A stretch of 64,000 bases of DNA from a candidate division NC10 bacterium CSP1-5 (GCA_001443495.1 LDXR01000004.1:1-64000), one strand, 5' to 3'; numbered from the stretch's first letter, positions 1-10,087 are shown. A program made the numbers and translations. The notes: generated by a model not told the origin, from the sequence alone.

Positions 1-81
1 CGGGCCAAGGCGGCACGGGACAGGGTCTTTCAGGCCTTACGGCAGAGTGATCCTCGGGTGGGGAGGCTGCTACAGGAGTGA
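1..81 (+). CDS. C-terminal end of an unidentified protein (partial)
   Basis: Frame 1 is open from base 1 to TGA at 79-81 (RAKAARDRVFQALRQSDPRVGRLLQE*). Confidence 0.5.
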   Translation, partial: RAKAARDRVFQALRQSDPRVGRLLQE

Positions 82-126
82 GCCATGAGGACTGGGGGCT
101 CAGTCCTCAGCACTCATGGCTCAACA
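79..126. repeat. Heptamer-periodic inverted repeat element
   Basis: Left arm TGAGCCA-TGAGGAC-TGGGGGC (79-99), right arm CTCAGTC-CTCAGCA-CTCATGG-CTCAACA (99-126). GAGCCATGAG pairs with CTCATGGCTC. Confidence 0.75.
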
Positions 127-136
127 GGGGCGGGGG

Positions 137-152
137 TGGCACGTGGATTGCA
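137..152 (+). promoter_or_regulatory. Sigma-54 (RpoN) -24/-12 promoter upstream of the pilin/secretion operon
   Basis: TGGCAC-GTGGA-TTGCA matches the consensus TGGCAC-N5-TTGCW; GG-N10-GC spacing is exact (GG 138-139, GC 150-151). Confidence 0.7.
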
Positions 153-255
153 AACAGACTGGCAGGCACGAGTTGTCTTGACAGATAAGAATAACGCGCA
201 GACTTCGCACGGGGTTGCGAGTCTCAGTGGATATAACAGGAGGGAGGAGATTACG

Positions 256-867
256 ATGACTTGCACGAGAAAAATCATGGGCCGGCGGGCCGGCTTTACC
301 CTGATCGAGCTGATCCTAGTGGTGGCCGTCGTCGCCATCCTGGCTGCCATCCTGGTCCCGACTGTCTTTTCGATTCTGGATGATTCTGCCATCACGAAGG
401 GCAAGGCCGACGTGAAGGCGATCGCGGGGGCTATAGCGAAGTTCCGGGACGACACGGGCGAGTATCCAACCCGGGATGACGCGGCCGGCGAGGTGAACCT
501 CCTCTTCTCGGGGACCGTGGCACCGGGGTCCGCCGATTTCTCACCCGCGACTGGCATGACGGCCTTCGACTGCGACGCGGGCAATGAATGCGAGGGCTTT
601 ACGTTTCCCTTCATCACCAATGTGGGGGCCAACGCCTATGCCTCCACGCCGACGGCGAAGAAGCGGTGGAAGGGGCCGTACCTGAGCGACAATACGCAGG
701 ACGAGTTCGGCGAAGCCTATATCGTCTATGTCCGCAGGCTCCGGACGACGGGCGCCATCACGACCGACCGGGCCTGGGTGGTCTTCGCCGGCCAGAACAA
801 GGTCTATGAGACGACCCCTGCCTCGACCTCGGCGCAGGGTGATGACTTCGTCTTCCTGCTCAAGTAG
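256..867 (+). CDS. Type II secretion/type IV pilus prepilin-like protein
   Basis: Class III signal GRRAGFTLIELILVVAVVAILAAILVP; start refined from the track ORF at 85. Confidence 0.9.
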   Translation: MTCTRKIMGRRAGFTLIELILVVAVVAILAAILVPTVFSILDDSAITKGKADVKAIAGAIAKFRDDTGEYPTRDDAAGEVNLLFSGTVAPGSADFSPATGMTAFDCDAGNECEGFTFPFITNVGANAYASTPTAKKRWKGPYLSDNTQDEFGEAYIVYVRRLRTTGAITTDRAWVVFAGQNKVYETTPASTSAQGDDFVFLLK

Positions 868-901
868 TCCAGCCGGCGGAGCAGGCTTGGCTGAGATCCC
901 G

Positions 902-1492
902 ATGAATCGCACGCAGGGCGGCCTCACACTGATCGAGATAATCGTGGTGCTGGCCGCCCTGGCCATTCTTGCCGCCATCCTCATCCCGACGGTGATCAGC
1001 CTGCCCGAGCAGGCGGAAGAGGCCAGGGCGGGAAACGACGCACGGGCCATCGGCGAGGCCATCTACAACCTGCAGAGGAACCTGGCCAAGTGGCCGGTCT
1101 ACGCCTCGTCCGTCGGGGGTCTGACCAACCCAGCGAATGCCACCCTGCAGCGGCTCAACTCCGCCGGGAACGCCCCGGGGGTGAGCGGTGCGACGGCTGA
1201 TTGGATCATCGCCGCGAACACCGATGATCTCGACGACCACCTCGCGACCAACAGGCTGCCCGACGCGAGCCAATATCCCACCACCGGGGAGTTCGCCTGG
1301 CGGGGGCCGTATCTCGCCGAGGCGCCGGCCGATCCCTGGGGGAACCGGTTCATCGTCAACGTGCGGTGGCTCCAGCCAGGGGCCTCGCCGAACGTGGTCT
1401 GGGTCCTGTCGGCGGGTCCCAACAAGATTATCGAGACGACCTTCGCTCAGCCGAGCCTGGCGGGCGACGACATCGGCTTCCGGCTTCGCTAA
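902..1492 (+). CDS. Type II secretion prepilin-like protein (GspG-like)
   Basis: MNRTQGGLTLIEIIVVLAALAILAAILIPT prepilin N-terminus; start refined. Confidence 0.88.
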   Translation: MNRTQGGLTLIEIIVVLAALAILAAILIPTVISLPEQAEEARAGNDARAIGEAIYNLQRNLAKWPVYASSVGGLTNPANATLQRLNSAGNAPGVSGATADWIIAANTDDLDDHLATNRLPDASQYPTTGEFAWRGPYLAEAPADPWGNRFIVNVRWLQPGASPNVVWVLSAGPNKIIETTFAQPSLAGDDIGFRLR

Positions 1493-1604
1493 TCGCTCTC
1501 TTTCAGCAGGACAGCTTGGCATGAACATTGCTCCCTTCAATATCAAGGCCTTCCTGAATCTTGCTGACATAAAGTCCGGCTGAGAAGGCTTCGGGAGACA
1601 CGGA

Positions 1605-3284
1605 ATGAAGCCGCTGGGACAACGGCTGGTAGAAGCCGGCCTCATTAACGACACACAGCTCCAGTCCGCCCTGCGAGAGCAGCAGAAGACCAGGGAGTAT
1701 CTGGGAAGAATCCTCATCCGCCTGGGCTATGTGAGTGAGGAGGCGGTGGCCGCCGCCCTGTCCGCCCAGGCCCGCGTGAAGTACGTTGACCTCGGACAAT
1801 ACTCACCCCAGCCGGAAGCGCTTCAGCTCGTCCAAGAGAAATTTGCCCGGGAGCACCACCTCGTCCCCCTCTCCTACGTCGGGAAGGTCCTCGTCGTAGC
1901 CATGGCCAACCCCCTCGACATCATCACGATCGATGAGCTGCGGCGCATGTCGAAGGGACCCGTGGAGGTCGTGGGCGCTACCCAGAGCGAGGTGCTCGAG
2001 GCCTTGGACCGCGCCTACGGCGTCGGGGTGGGCGCGGCATGGAATGAGGTGGTCGAGCACAGCCTTCGCCACGTGATGGGACGGCGCGGCGCCGGGGGCA
2101 CCGAGACCGACGTGGCGCAGGAGCCGCCGGTCATCCGCTTGGTGGAATCCCTGATCACCCGCGGGATTCAGGAAGGGGCGACCGATATCCACGTCGAGCC
2201 CGAGGAGCGGTTGGTCCGCAACCGGTTCCGGGTGGACGGCGTGCTCCGCCAGGGGCCCGATGTCCCCAAGGAGCTCCAGGGGGCGGTCATCGCGCGGATC
2301 AAGGTCATGGCCAATCTGGACATCGCCGAGAACCGCCTCCCGCAGGATGGGCGGATGGATTTTCAATTCGGCGGTCGGCAGATCGACATCCGCGTCTCGA
2401 CCTTCCCGACCATCCGAGGCGAGAACCTGGTCCTCCGCATCCTGGATCGGGCAAAGCTCGTCCTGGGGCTCGAGCAGCTCGGCTTCACGCCGGATCATCT
2501 CACCTTCTTCAAACGGGTCTTGCAGAACCCGAACGGGATCATCCTGGTCACGGGCCCGACCGGCAGCGGCAAGACCACCACGCTGTACTCGGCCATGTCA
2601 TATCTCAACGCCGAGGAGCGGAACATCATCACCATCGAGGATCCGGTGGAGTACGAGATCCAGGGGATTCGACAGTCGCAGATCAACGTCAAGGCGGGAC
2701 TCACCTTCGCCAACGGCCTCCGCCACATCCTGCGCCAGGATCCGGATGTGATCATGGTGGGGGAGATGCGGGATGACGAGACGGTCGACGTCGCGATCCG
2801 GGCGGCCCTCACCGGGCACCTGGTCTTCAGCACGCTCCACACCAATGACGCCGCGGGCGCGGTCCCCCGCCTCACCGACATGGGGGTGGCCCCATTCCTC
2901 CTCGCCTCGGCCCTCCTCCTGGTGGTGAGCCAGCGGCTCGTGCGGAGCATCTGCAACAGTTGCAAGGAGGAGGCGGAGCCCGATCCGGCGCTGCTGCGGC
3001 GCCTGGGGCTTCAGACCGATGGCGGGGATCAGCTCAAGTTCTATCGCGGGAAGGGCTGCGACAAGTGCGGAAATACCGGCTACCGGAACCGCATCGGGAT
3101 CTTTGAACTATTGCGGGTCGGCCCGGAAATGACTCCTCTGATCTTGGAAAAAGCGGACAGCGGCAGTATCCAACGGGCGGCCCGGGCCCAGGGGATGCGG
3201 ACGATGCTCGAGGACGGGATTCGGAAAGCCCTCCGGGGAACCACCACGCTGGAAGAGGTGGCCCGAGAGGCCCTGATGAATTAG
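1605..3284 (+). CDS. gspE: GspE/PilB family secretion ATPase
   Basis: T2SSE N-terminal domain, Walker A GPTGSGKTTT, VMVGEMRD-type box, two CxxC (CNSCKEE, CDKCGNTGYRNR). Confidence 0.95.
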   Translation: MKPLGQRLVEAGLINDTQLQSALREQQKTREYLGRILIRLGYVSEEAVAAALSAQARVKYVDLGQYSPQPEALQLVQEKFAREHHLVPLSYVGKVLVVAMANPLDIITIDELRRMSKGPVEVVGATQSEVLEALDRAYGVGVGAAWNEVVEHSLRHVMGRRGAGGTETDVAQEPPVIRLVESLITRGIQEGATDIHVEPEERLVRNRFRVDGVLRQGPDVPKELQGAVIARIKVMANLDIAENRLPQDGRMDFQFGGRQIDIRVSTFPTIRGENLVLRILDRAKLVLGLEQLGFTPDHLTFFKRVLQNPNGIILVTGPTGSGKTTTLYSAMSYLNAEERNIITIEDPVEYEIQGIRQSQINVKAGLTFANGLRHILRQDPDVIMVGEMRDDETVDVAIRAALTGHLVFSTLHTNDAAGAVPRLTDMGVAPFLLASALLLVVSQRLVRSICNSCKEEAEPDPALLRRLGLQTDGGDQLKFYRGKGCDKCGNTGYRNRIGIFELLRVGPEMTPLILEKADSGSIQRAARAQGMRTMLEDGIRKALRGTTTLEEVAREALMN

Positions 3285-3292
3285 GAGATGCG

Positions 3293-4501
3293 GTGCCGGA
3301 CTTCGCCTACAAGGCCTGCGATGAACAGGGGGATACGGTGAAGGGGGTCTTGGCCGCCCAGGACGAGGAGCACTTGGCCGATCTCCTCGCGGTGGACGGG
3401 CTCTACCTGCTCAGAAGCGCCAAGCCCCGGCGGCTCACCCAGCACCCCTGGTTTCAGCAGCGCGTCCGGCGGCGGGATCTCACCCTTTTCTTTGTCCATG
3501 TCGGGACCGCGCTGACCGGCGGGATCTCGCTCCTTGAGACCCTCCGGACCTATGCCGACGAGAGTAGCCACGAGCGCCTCCGCACCGTCGCGCGGGGGAT
3601 GGTCAATGAGATCACCGGCGGATCGAGCTTCTCCGATGCGTTGGCCGGATATCCCGCGGTCTTCGCCCCGGTCTTTGTGAGCATGGTGCGCGCGGGGGAG
3701 ACGACAGGACAGTTGGACAAGGTGCTGCAGGATCTGGTGAGCTTCCTCGAATGGCAGGAAGCGCTCGCCGGGACCGTGAAGCAGGCGCTCACGTATCCGA
3801 TTGTGCTCCTCGTCGCCATCGTGGGGCTCACCACGGTCCTCGTGGGCTATGTCTTTCCCCAGCTGCTCCCCGTCTTTCAAAAGGTGCGGGTGGAGCTCCC
3901 CCTTCCCACGAGGATCCTGATCGCCGTGAGCACGGCGCTACGCCAGTACTGGATCCTTGGCCTCGTTGCCGTCGTCGGGGCTGTGACCGGCCTGCTCCTC
4001 TACATCCAGACACCGGCGGGGCGACTGCGCTTCGACCGGCTCGTGCTTCGGACCCCGGTGGTCGGCGGGATCGCCCGCCGCATCGCCCTCTCACGCTTTG
4101 CCCGATACCTCGCGGTGCTCTACACGGCCGGCGTGGAGTTCATCCAGTCGCTGCAGGTGGTGGAGCGCCTGGTGGGGAACCGGGTGATCGAGGTGGCCAT
4201 CGGGGAGGCGCGCGAGGAGGTCATCTCGGGGTCCCTCCTCTCGGCCGCGCTGAAACGCACGGGGGTGGTCCCGAGCCTGGTGGTCCAGATGGTGGCCACG
4301 GGCGAGACGACAGGGAAGATGGACGAGAGCTTGCAAAAGGTGTCGCAGTACTACGATAGAGAGGTCCAGGAGAGTGTGAAGCGGGCGACCGCCCTGATCG
4401 AGCCGGCCGCCATCGTCGTGATGGCCTGCATGGTCCTCTTCGTGGCCCTGTCGGTCTTTCTCCCCCTCTGGGGAATGATCGGCCAGATCAGCCGGAGGTA
4501 G
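3293..4501 (+). CDS. gspF: GspF/PilC family inner-membrane platform protein
   Basis: Two T2SF domains, including MVRAGETTGQLDKVLQDL and MVATGETTGKMDESLQKVSQYYDREV. Confidence 0.95.
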   Translation: MPDFAYKACDEQGDTVKGVLAAQDEEHLADLLAVDGLYLLRSAKPRRLTQHPWFQQRVRRRDLTLFFVHVGTALTGGISLLETLRTYADESSHERLRTVARGMVNEITGGSSFSDALAGYPAVFAPVFVSMVRAGETTGQLDKVLQDLVSFLEWQEALAGTVKQALTYPIVLLVAIVGLTTVLVGYVFPQLLPVFQKVRVELPLPTRILIAVSTALRQYWILGLVAVVGAVTGLLLYIQTPAGRLRFDRLVLRTPVVGGIARRIALSRFARYLAVLYTAGVEFIQSLQVVERLVGNRVIEVAIGEAREEVISGSLLSAALKRTGVVPSLVVQMVATGETTGKMDESLQKVSQYYDREVQESVKRATALIEPAAIVVMACMVLFVALSVFLPLWGMIGQISRR

Positions 4502-4502
4502 G

Positions 4503-5753
4503 ATGCGGATGGGGTCAGGAAGGCAAGAGAAGAGAGGACAAGGACTCACGCTGATCGAGGTCATCGTCATCCTGGCGGTCCTGGTGATCCTCGTTGCCCT
4601 CCTCGTCCCCTCGACGGTCCAGATCCTCACCGGCGCCCGGAGGAACGTCACCCTCGACGAAATGGAGAACCTGAAAAAGGCGATGATTGGCGATCCGGAT
4701 CTCAAGACATCCGGCGTCCGGTCCAGCTTTGCCTATCTCGGCGATATGGGAAATCTGCCGTCAACGCTCGACGACCTGGTGACCCAGGGGGCCCAGCCGG
4801 CTTACGCCTTCAACAGCAGCAAGGGGGTCGGGGCCGGATGGCGGGGTCCCTACATCACGCTGGGGCCGGGCAGCGACGCGGCCTCGCACCGGGTTGATGC
4901 CTTCGGCAACGATTACGCCTATAGCATCACCAACTTCACCAACGCCCAGGGGCAGACGGTGGATGCAAAGGTGGTCAGCCTCGGCGCCGATGGGGTGGCC
5001 GGCGGGGCCGGAAATGACGAGGATGTCACGCTCGAGACCCTGGTGGCGGAGACGACCGCGACCGTGACCGGATATGGCTTTGCCCCGGACGCAAGCGCCC
5101 TAGATACGGCGACGGTGACCATGAACTACCCGGCGAGCGGGCTCTTGACCTCGCCCACCACTACGACCAACAGCTCCGGCTTCTACCAGCTCAACAATGT
5201 TCCATTTGGGGTCCGGAGCGTCTCCTTCGAACCGAGGCTCCTCTATGTCCCGGGAAGCGCGAAGGGTACCGGGACCGGCAACAGAGACGTCGAATTCCGC
5301 GTCGCCAATTTCTCCGGTAGTCCCATCATCGTTGGCACCCTCCAGGCAACCTTCACGGCCACCGGGGGCGTTTCGTACTTTCGCAACGTCCTCTGGAACT
5401 CCGCGTCGGCCTATACCTGCACTTCTCCCTCAACCGTGATAGAGTCTGGGGAACTCATCGACAACACTGATTTCGCGGATCAGACCGTGGCCGCTGACGC
5501 AAACCCCACGCCACCCCAGCGGGTCGTCGTCGATGCCTCCAATGTTCAGGTTGCCGACATCAAGATCGTGGGGTCCGGGACAGAGGCCACAATCCGGCTC
5601 GAGAATTTCCGGACTGGTACCGCGTGCGGCGCCACCTCCGGCTCAGCTATGGATATGCGAGGGGCATCATTCAGCGATGTGATCTTGTGGGATCCGACCG
5701 GCACGATCATCGTTGGCCGGTTCAGTTTCATAACCCCAGCACCGGGAGTATAG
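4503..5753 (+). CDS. Prepilin-like protein with long C-terminal beta/carboxypeptidase-regulatory-like region
   Basis: GLTLIEVIVILAVLVILVALLVPS plus GspG-like core, then about 220 aa of Thr/Ser-rich predicted beta sequence. Confidence 0.85.
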   Translation: MRMGSGRQEKRGQGLTLIEVIVILAVLVILVALLVPSTVQILTGARRNVTLDEMENLKKAMIGDPDLKTSGVRSSFAYLGDMGNLPSTLDDLVTQGAQPAYAFNSSKGVGAGWRGPYITLGPGSDAASHRVDAFGNDYAYSITNFTNAQGQTVDAKVVSLGADGVAGGAGNDEDVTLETLVAETTATVTGYGFAPDASALDTATVTMNYPASGLLTSPTTTTNSSGFYQLNNVPFGVRSVSFEPRLLYVPGSAKGTGTGNRDVEFRVANFSGSPIIVGTLQATFTATGGVSYFRNVLWNSASAYTCTSPSTVIESGELIDNTDFADQTVAADANPTPPQRVVVDASNVQVADIKIVGSGTEATIRLENFRTGTACGATSGSAMDMRGASFSDVILWDPTGTIIVGRFSFITPAPGV

Positions 5754-5762
5754 GGGTAGGGG

Positions 5763-7334
5763 ATGCGGATACCGGGGAAAAGGATCGTCGCCATAGACAT
5801 CGCACCCGAACGGGTGGCGTTGGCCGAGGTCGAGACGGGGCGGAGGCCGAGGCTTCACGCCTGGGCGATCGTGGAGGGCCCTTTTGCCGATGCCTCGGAC
5901 ATGGCACAGCGGATCAGGGAGGCGTTGGATGCAGGCGGCTTCACCGCGCGTCTCGCGTACGTGGCCCCTGGCATCCAGGTCGAGCACCGGCACCTCAGCC
6001 TGCCGCCGCTGTCCGTGCGGGGGCTTCGTCGAGTGATCGAGCGCGAGGTCCGTCGCGACTCGAATGTCCCGTTTCAAGAGCGAGTGTTCGATTACGCCGT
6101 GGTGGGTGAAAGCGTCGAACGGAGTGGCGCCCGCAAGAAGGAGGTCCTCCTCGCCATCGCCTCCGAGGCCGAGGTGGATCGCTATATCCGGATCGTCGAG
6201 GAGGCGGGGCTCACCCCGTGGCTCGTCACCTCGCGTCCGCTGGCTTTGATGGCAGCCGTCGCGCTCCAGGACACAGGTGGAGGGCCGGTGGTGGCCGCCT
6301 CGTTAGACGGCACCATGCTTCAGGCGCTGGTGGCCGAGGAGGGGATCCTTCACCTCTCTCGCGAGATCACCCTTTCGGCAGCCCCCGGAGCCGACGGAGC
6401 CGAGTCGTGGGACGAGGTGACCACCGAGATCCACCGGTCGCTCCTCTATTTTTTCGAGAAGTCACCCCGGTGGCGGGTGGGACGGATCATCCTGGCCGGC
6501 AATCCGGCGAATCTCGGAGGCTTGCGCGAGGCATTGGCCAAGGATCCCACCGTGCGGGTAGACATCTTTGATCCGAAAGAGGGGGTGGAACTTTACCCTC
6601 CGGATGGTGAGGAACCTGCCTGGCGCGCTGCGCTGCCGGGCCTGGCGGTCCCGCTGGGCTTGGCCAGCGGGCGGCCCGAGGTGGGGATCGGTCTGCTCCC
6701 CCGGCACGTCCAGGAGCGGAAGTGGGGGAAGGTCAGACGCGTCGCCGTCGCCGGCATAGCCGCCGGGGCGCTCGTCCTCGGCTCCATCACCCTCTACGCT
6801 GTCACGCGGGGAGAGGAGTCGCTGCGCAAGGCGCTCGAGTCGCAGCGGACCATGCTGATCAACCTCGAGCAGCAAATCAGGGAGGTCGAGGAGGCAGAGC
6901 GGCAGCGGGAACTCCACCGGGCCCGGCTCAGCATGCTCGAGGGGGGGGTGTGGAGCGGACCCTTCTGGCGAGGGGTCTTCCGCGAGATCAGCCTGCATGC
7001 CCCCCCGGATCTCTTGCTCCATGGGCTCAAGCTCGAGGCGGGGCCCAGCGGGTACCGCATGGTCCTCACCGGACAGGTGATATCCGGGTCCCCGTACGAA
7101 ACCCATGTGGGCTTCAATCGGTTCTATGAAGGGCTTCAGGGTTCCCCATTTCTGCAGGCGGTGACGCTGCTGCAGCCCGTCAGGGTCAGTCGGGTCCCCC
7201 GTCCCGAGCCCGTAGAGGAGGCTACAGAGGGAGAGGGAACCAAGGCGGCCGCAAAGGTGCCGCCTGTTCCAGAGGGACGGTCCCAGCTCGAGTTCAGCCT
7301 GGCCTTGGGCTTGCGCGCCGTCGCTGGGAGGTAA
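5763..7334 (+). CDS. PilM/GspL-like protein with PilN-like C-terminus
   Basis: Actin-like PilM motifs (IVAIDIAPERVALAEVE), then a TM segment (VAVAGIAAGALVLGSITLYAV) and coiled coil as in PilN/GspL. Confidence 0.8.
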   Translation: MRIPGKRIVAIDIAPERVALAEVETGRRPRLHAWAIVEGPFADASDMAQRIREALDAGGFTARLAYVAPGIQVEHRHLSLPPLSVRGLRRVIEREVRRDSNVPFQERVFDYAVVGESVERSGARKKEVLLAIASEAEVDRYIRIVEEAGLTPWLVTSRPLALMAAVALQDTGGGPVVAASLDGTMLQALVAEEGILHLSREITLSAAPGADGAESWDEVTTEIHRSLLYFFEKSPRWRVGRIILAGNPANLGGLREALAKDPTVRVDIFDPKEGVELYPPDGEEPAWRAALPGLAVPLGLASGRPEVGIGLLPRHVQERKWGKVRRVAVAGIAAGALVLGSITLYAVTRGEESLRKALESQRTMLINLEQQIREVEEAERQRELHRARLSMLEGGVWSGPFWRGVFREISLHAPPDLLLHGLKLEAGPSGYRMVLTGQVISGSPYETHVGFNRFYEGLQGSPFLQAVTLLQPVRVSRVPRPEPVEEATEGEGTKAAAKVPPVPEGRSQLEFSLALGLRAVAGR

Positions 7335-7336
7335 CG

Positions 7337-7966
7337 ATGCGCGAGTGGTATCGCCGGCTTCCTGCTGCCGTCCGAGGCTTGGCGCAGATCGGACTCCTCT
7401 TCGCGGCGGTGACGATCTTGATCTCGCTGCTTCTCTATCCGAAGATTCGCCGATTGGCCGCTCACCGACCTGAGGTGGCGAGCCTGTTGTGGAAGGTGGA
7501 TGCGGGGCTGCGACACATGACCGACTTTACCCCGCCCACGGAAACGGAGCGGGAGACCTGGGCAGCGTCGCGGAGCCAGTTGTTGGCAAAGCTGCCGCCG
7601 GATGAAGATCTGCCCAAGCTGCTCGAGGCGCTCAGCCTCCTCGCGGGCCGAAACCGCGTCGCGGAGCTCGTGGTGAGCACGTCGCCCCGGGTGCCGCTCA
7701 AGGCGGACGCCGCATCCCCGCTCATGGGGGAGGCGGCCCTGGCGAAGGCCCAGCCCGATCTCGGGGTCGAGCTGGGGTATTACCCGATCGCGGTCTCCTT
7801 CCAGGCGGGATACCGGGACCTGGCCCGTTTTCTCGAAGGGGTAGAGCGGCTGTCGCCGCTGGTCTCCGTCGCCTCTTTGGAGGTGCGAAGAGGGGTGCCG
7901 CACGTCGGGGTGCAGATGGTTCTCAGGGCATATCATTCGGGGAGCACAGGGAATGGTTCGCGGTAA
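7337..7966 (+). CDS. PilO/GspM-like protein
   Basis: N-terminal TM plus periplasmic domain; position between PilM/N-like protein and secretin; YYPIAVSFQAGYRDLARFLEGVERL. Confidence 0.7.
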   Translation: MREWYRRLPAAVRGLAQIGLLFAAVTILISLLLYPKIRRLAAHRPEVASLLWKVDAGLRHMTDFTPPTETERETWAASRSQLLAKLPPDEDLPKLLEALSLLAGRNRVAELVVSTSPRVPLKADAASPLMGEAALAKAQPDLGVELGYYPIAVSFQAGYRDLARFLEGVERLSPLVSVASLEVRRGVPHVGVQMVLRAYHSGSTGNGSR

Positions 7967-8525
7967 GGTCATTATGATAGCGGTGGGCCTGCTCCTCGTG
8001 GGCATCGCCCTTCGGTTCTGGCTCGGGTCGCGTCCCGCTCCCCGTCCGGGCCGAGCCGGGCGTCCCCAGGCTGTGACCCAGGCTTCTCCGGAGGCACGCG
8101 AGAAAGCGCCAGCGCCACAAGGGCCTCCGGCGTCCTCGCCCGACCTGACGGTCAGGCGCGAGGAGCTCGAGGCCTTGAGCAGTGGTCCCTGGGGGCGCAA
8201 CCCCTTCTTGACCGCTGACGAAGAGGCCGCACTTCCCGGGCAGGCGAGACCGGTCGATTTCTCCGCCGAGTTTGCGCCCCGCGAGGTGAGGGCGATTGTG
8301 ATGAGTGAGGGGAGGAGGATCGCCAATATCGACGGGCACGTGGTCGCGGAGGGGGATCTGATCGGCAAGGAGCGGGTCCTCGAGATTCGACCCCACGCCG
8401 TCGTCCTGGGGCACGGTAAACGGACCCGAACCGTCGAACTCACGCTCCCCGCCGCTGCAGTCCGGGCGACCCCGGTCCCAGTGACCCGAAGGGGGGAGAA
8501 CAGAGAAAGGAACGCGTTGCCATGA
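7953..8525 (+). CDS. PilP/GspC-like pilot or inner-membrane protein (hypothetical)
   Basis: N-terminal TM, Pro/Ala linker, small domain (GRRIANIDGHVVAEGDLIGKERVLEI) resembling GspC/PilP; overlaps neighbours. Confidence 0.6.
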   Translation: MVRGKVIMIAVGLLLVGIALRFWLGSRPAPRPGRAGRPQAVTQASPEAREKAPAPQGPPASSPDLTVRREELEALSSGPWGRNPFLTADEEAALPGQARPVDFSAEFAPREVRAIVMSEGRRIANIDGHVVAEGDLIGKERVLEIRPHAVVLGHGKRTRTVELTLPAAAVRATPVPVTRRGENRERNALP

Positions 8526-10087
8526 GAGCCTCGAGACGGCAGCAAGGGATCATCCTCCTCATCGTGCTTCTCCTTAGCCTCTGGGGTTGCGCCACTCCGG
8601 AACCGGTGCGGCCGCAGCGGCTCACCCGGGTGGAGGCCCCCGCCAAGCCACCGGACCTGGAAGAGCTCTTGGTGACCCAGGTGGAAGAGAAGCGCAAGCT
8701 CGAGGAGCGGCTCCTCTCCTTCTCGGTCAAAGGGGTCGATGTGAAGGAGGTCCTCCAGGGTCTGGCGCAGGCGAGCGAGCTCAACATCGTCTTCGACCCG
8801 GATATCTCTGGGCCCGTCACCATCGATCTCAAAGATGTCACCTTGGGGGACGCCCTGGAGATGATCCTCAGCCCGCTCGGGCTGGAGTATCGGCGAGAGA
8901 AGAATGTGATCCGGGTGAAGAAACCTGCGCTTGAGACGCGCATCTTCACCCTCGATTACGTCAGCCTGTCGCGGAGCGGGTCAAGCAGCATGAGTGTGTC
9001 CGCGTCTGCCGCCGCGACGGGGGGGATTACAACCGGAGGGACCACCGGGACGGCGGGGGCCACTTCGGGAGGGCTGACGGGCGGCACCGTCTCCGTCGAA
9101 TCGAGACAACGAGAGACCGAGTTCTACAAGGATATCGCGGAGGACCTGAAACCGCTCCTCTCACCACAAGGGAAACTGGCGGTGAACAGGCAATCCGGAA
9201 CCGTGGCCGTGACCGATTTTCCGGCGAATCTCCGACAGGTCGCCGCCTTTCTCGAAAAGGTCACCGGCACGATTCTCAGGCAGGTGGTCATCAATGCCAA
9301 GGTGCTGGAGGTGACGCTTTCCGACTCGTTCCTCTTTGGCATCGATTGGACGGGAGTCGCTGAGATCCTGGGGGCTCAGGGGACCTTCCTTCAGCGCCTG
9401 AGCCCCAATACCGGCCTCTTCCGGATCGGGGTGGCCGGCAGCGACTTTTCGGCGGTCATCGACGCCATCTCCACGCAGGGGGAGGTCAACGTCCTGTCGA
9501 ATCCCAGGGTCACCGCCCTGAATAATCAAAAGGCGGTCATCCGGGTGGCGCGGGATGACGTCTTTTTCCGGACCCAGGTCCGAACCCTCCAGGATGCCGG
9601 GCAGACCATCGAGCGGATCACCGAGACGATCCCCCAGGTCGTGAGCATCGGGGTGATCCTGGACGTGACGCCCCAGATTGCGAGCGACGGGACGGTCACG
9701 ATGCACATCCATCCCATCGTCACCGACAAGCTCGGGGATGCCGTCGCGCCCACGGGGGAGACCGCGCCGATCGTCAGCATCCGCGAGACGGATACATTGG
9801 TCAGGGTGGGTGACGGGCAGACCGTCATCATCGGGGGCCTCATGGAGGACAAGCAGGATGATCGGGCGAGCAAGGTCCCGGTCCTGGGCGATATCCCCCT
9901 CCTCGGCGGCCTCTTCCGGAGGACCGAAAAGACCGGGCGCAAGAGTGAGCTGGTCATCCTCATGAGCCCCACGGTCCTCATGGGCGATCGGGCGCAACAG
10001 ACCGCCGCCGAGGCGGTCGAGAAGGTCGAGGGCCTGAAACAGGGGATCCCCGCCTGGCCCGGATTGCCGAAGACGTGGAAACCGTAA
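8522..10087 (+). CDS. Secretin (GspD/PilQ/MshL family)
   Basis: Lipoprotein-like signal (LLSLWGCATPE), STN/N domains, secretin signature VPVLGDIPLLGGLFRRTEK; Gly/Thr-rich linker. Confidence 0.93.
   Translation: MRASRRQQGIILLIVLLLSLWGCATPEPVRPQRLTRVEAPAKPPDLEELLVTQVEEKRKLEERLLSFSVKGVDVKEVLQGLAQASELNIVFDPDISGPVTIDLKDVTLGDALEMILSPLGLEYRREKNVIRVKKPALETRIFTLDYVSLSRSGSSSMSVSASAAATGGITTGGTTGTAGATSGGLTGGTVSVESRQRETEFYKDIAEDLKPLLSPQGKLAVNRQSGTVAVTDFPANLRQVAAFLEKVTGTILRQVVINAKVLEVTLSDSFLFGIDWTGVAEILGAQGTFLQRLSPNTGLFRIGVAGSDFSAVIDAISTQGEVNVLSNPRVTALNNQKAVIRVARDDVFFRTQVRTLQDAGQTIERITETIPQVVSIGVILDVTPQIASDGTVTMHIHPIVTDKLGDAVAPTGETAPIVSIRETDTLVRVGDGQTVIIGGLMEDKQDDRASKVPVLGDIPLLGGLFRRTEKTGRKSELVILMSPTVLMGDRAQQTAAEAVEKVEGLKQGIPAWPGLPKTWKP

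Noticed and set aside
7136-8545. 469-aa minus-strand ORF opposite the PilO/PilP-like genes
   Set aside because: Overlaps well-supported operon genes; no protein-like features.
8980-9110. Gly/Thr/Ser-rich stretch in the secretin as a novel repeat
   Set aside because: Low-complexity linkers are common between N-domains in MshL/PilQ-like secretins; DNA is not an exact repeat.
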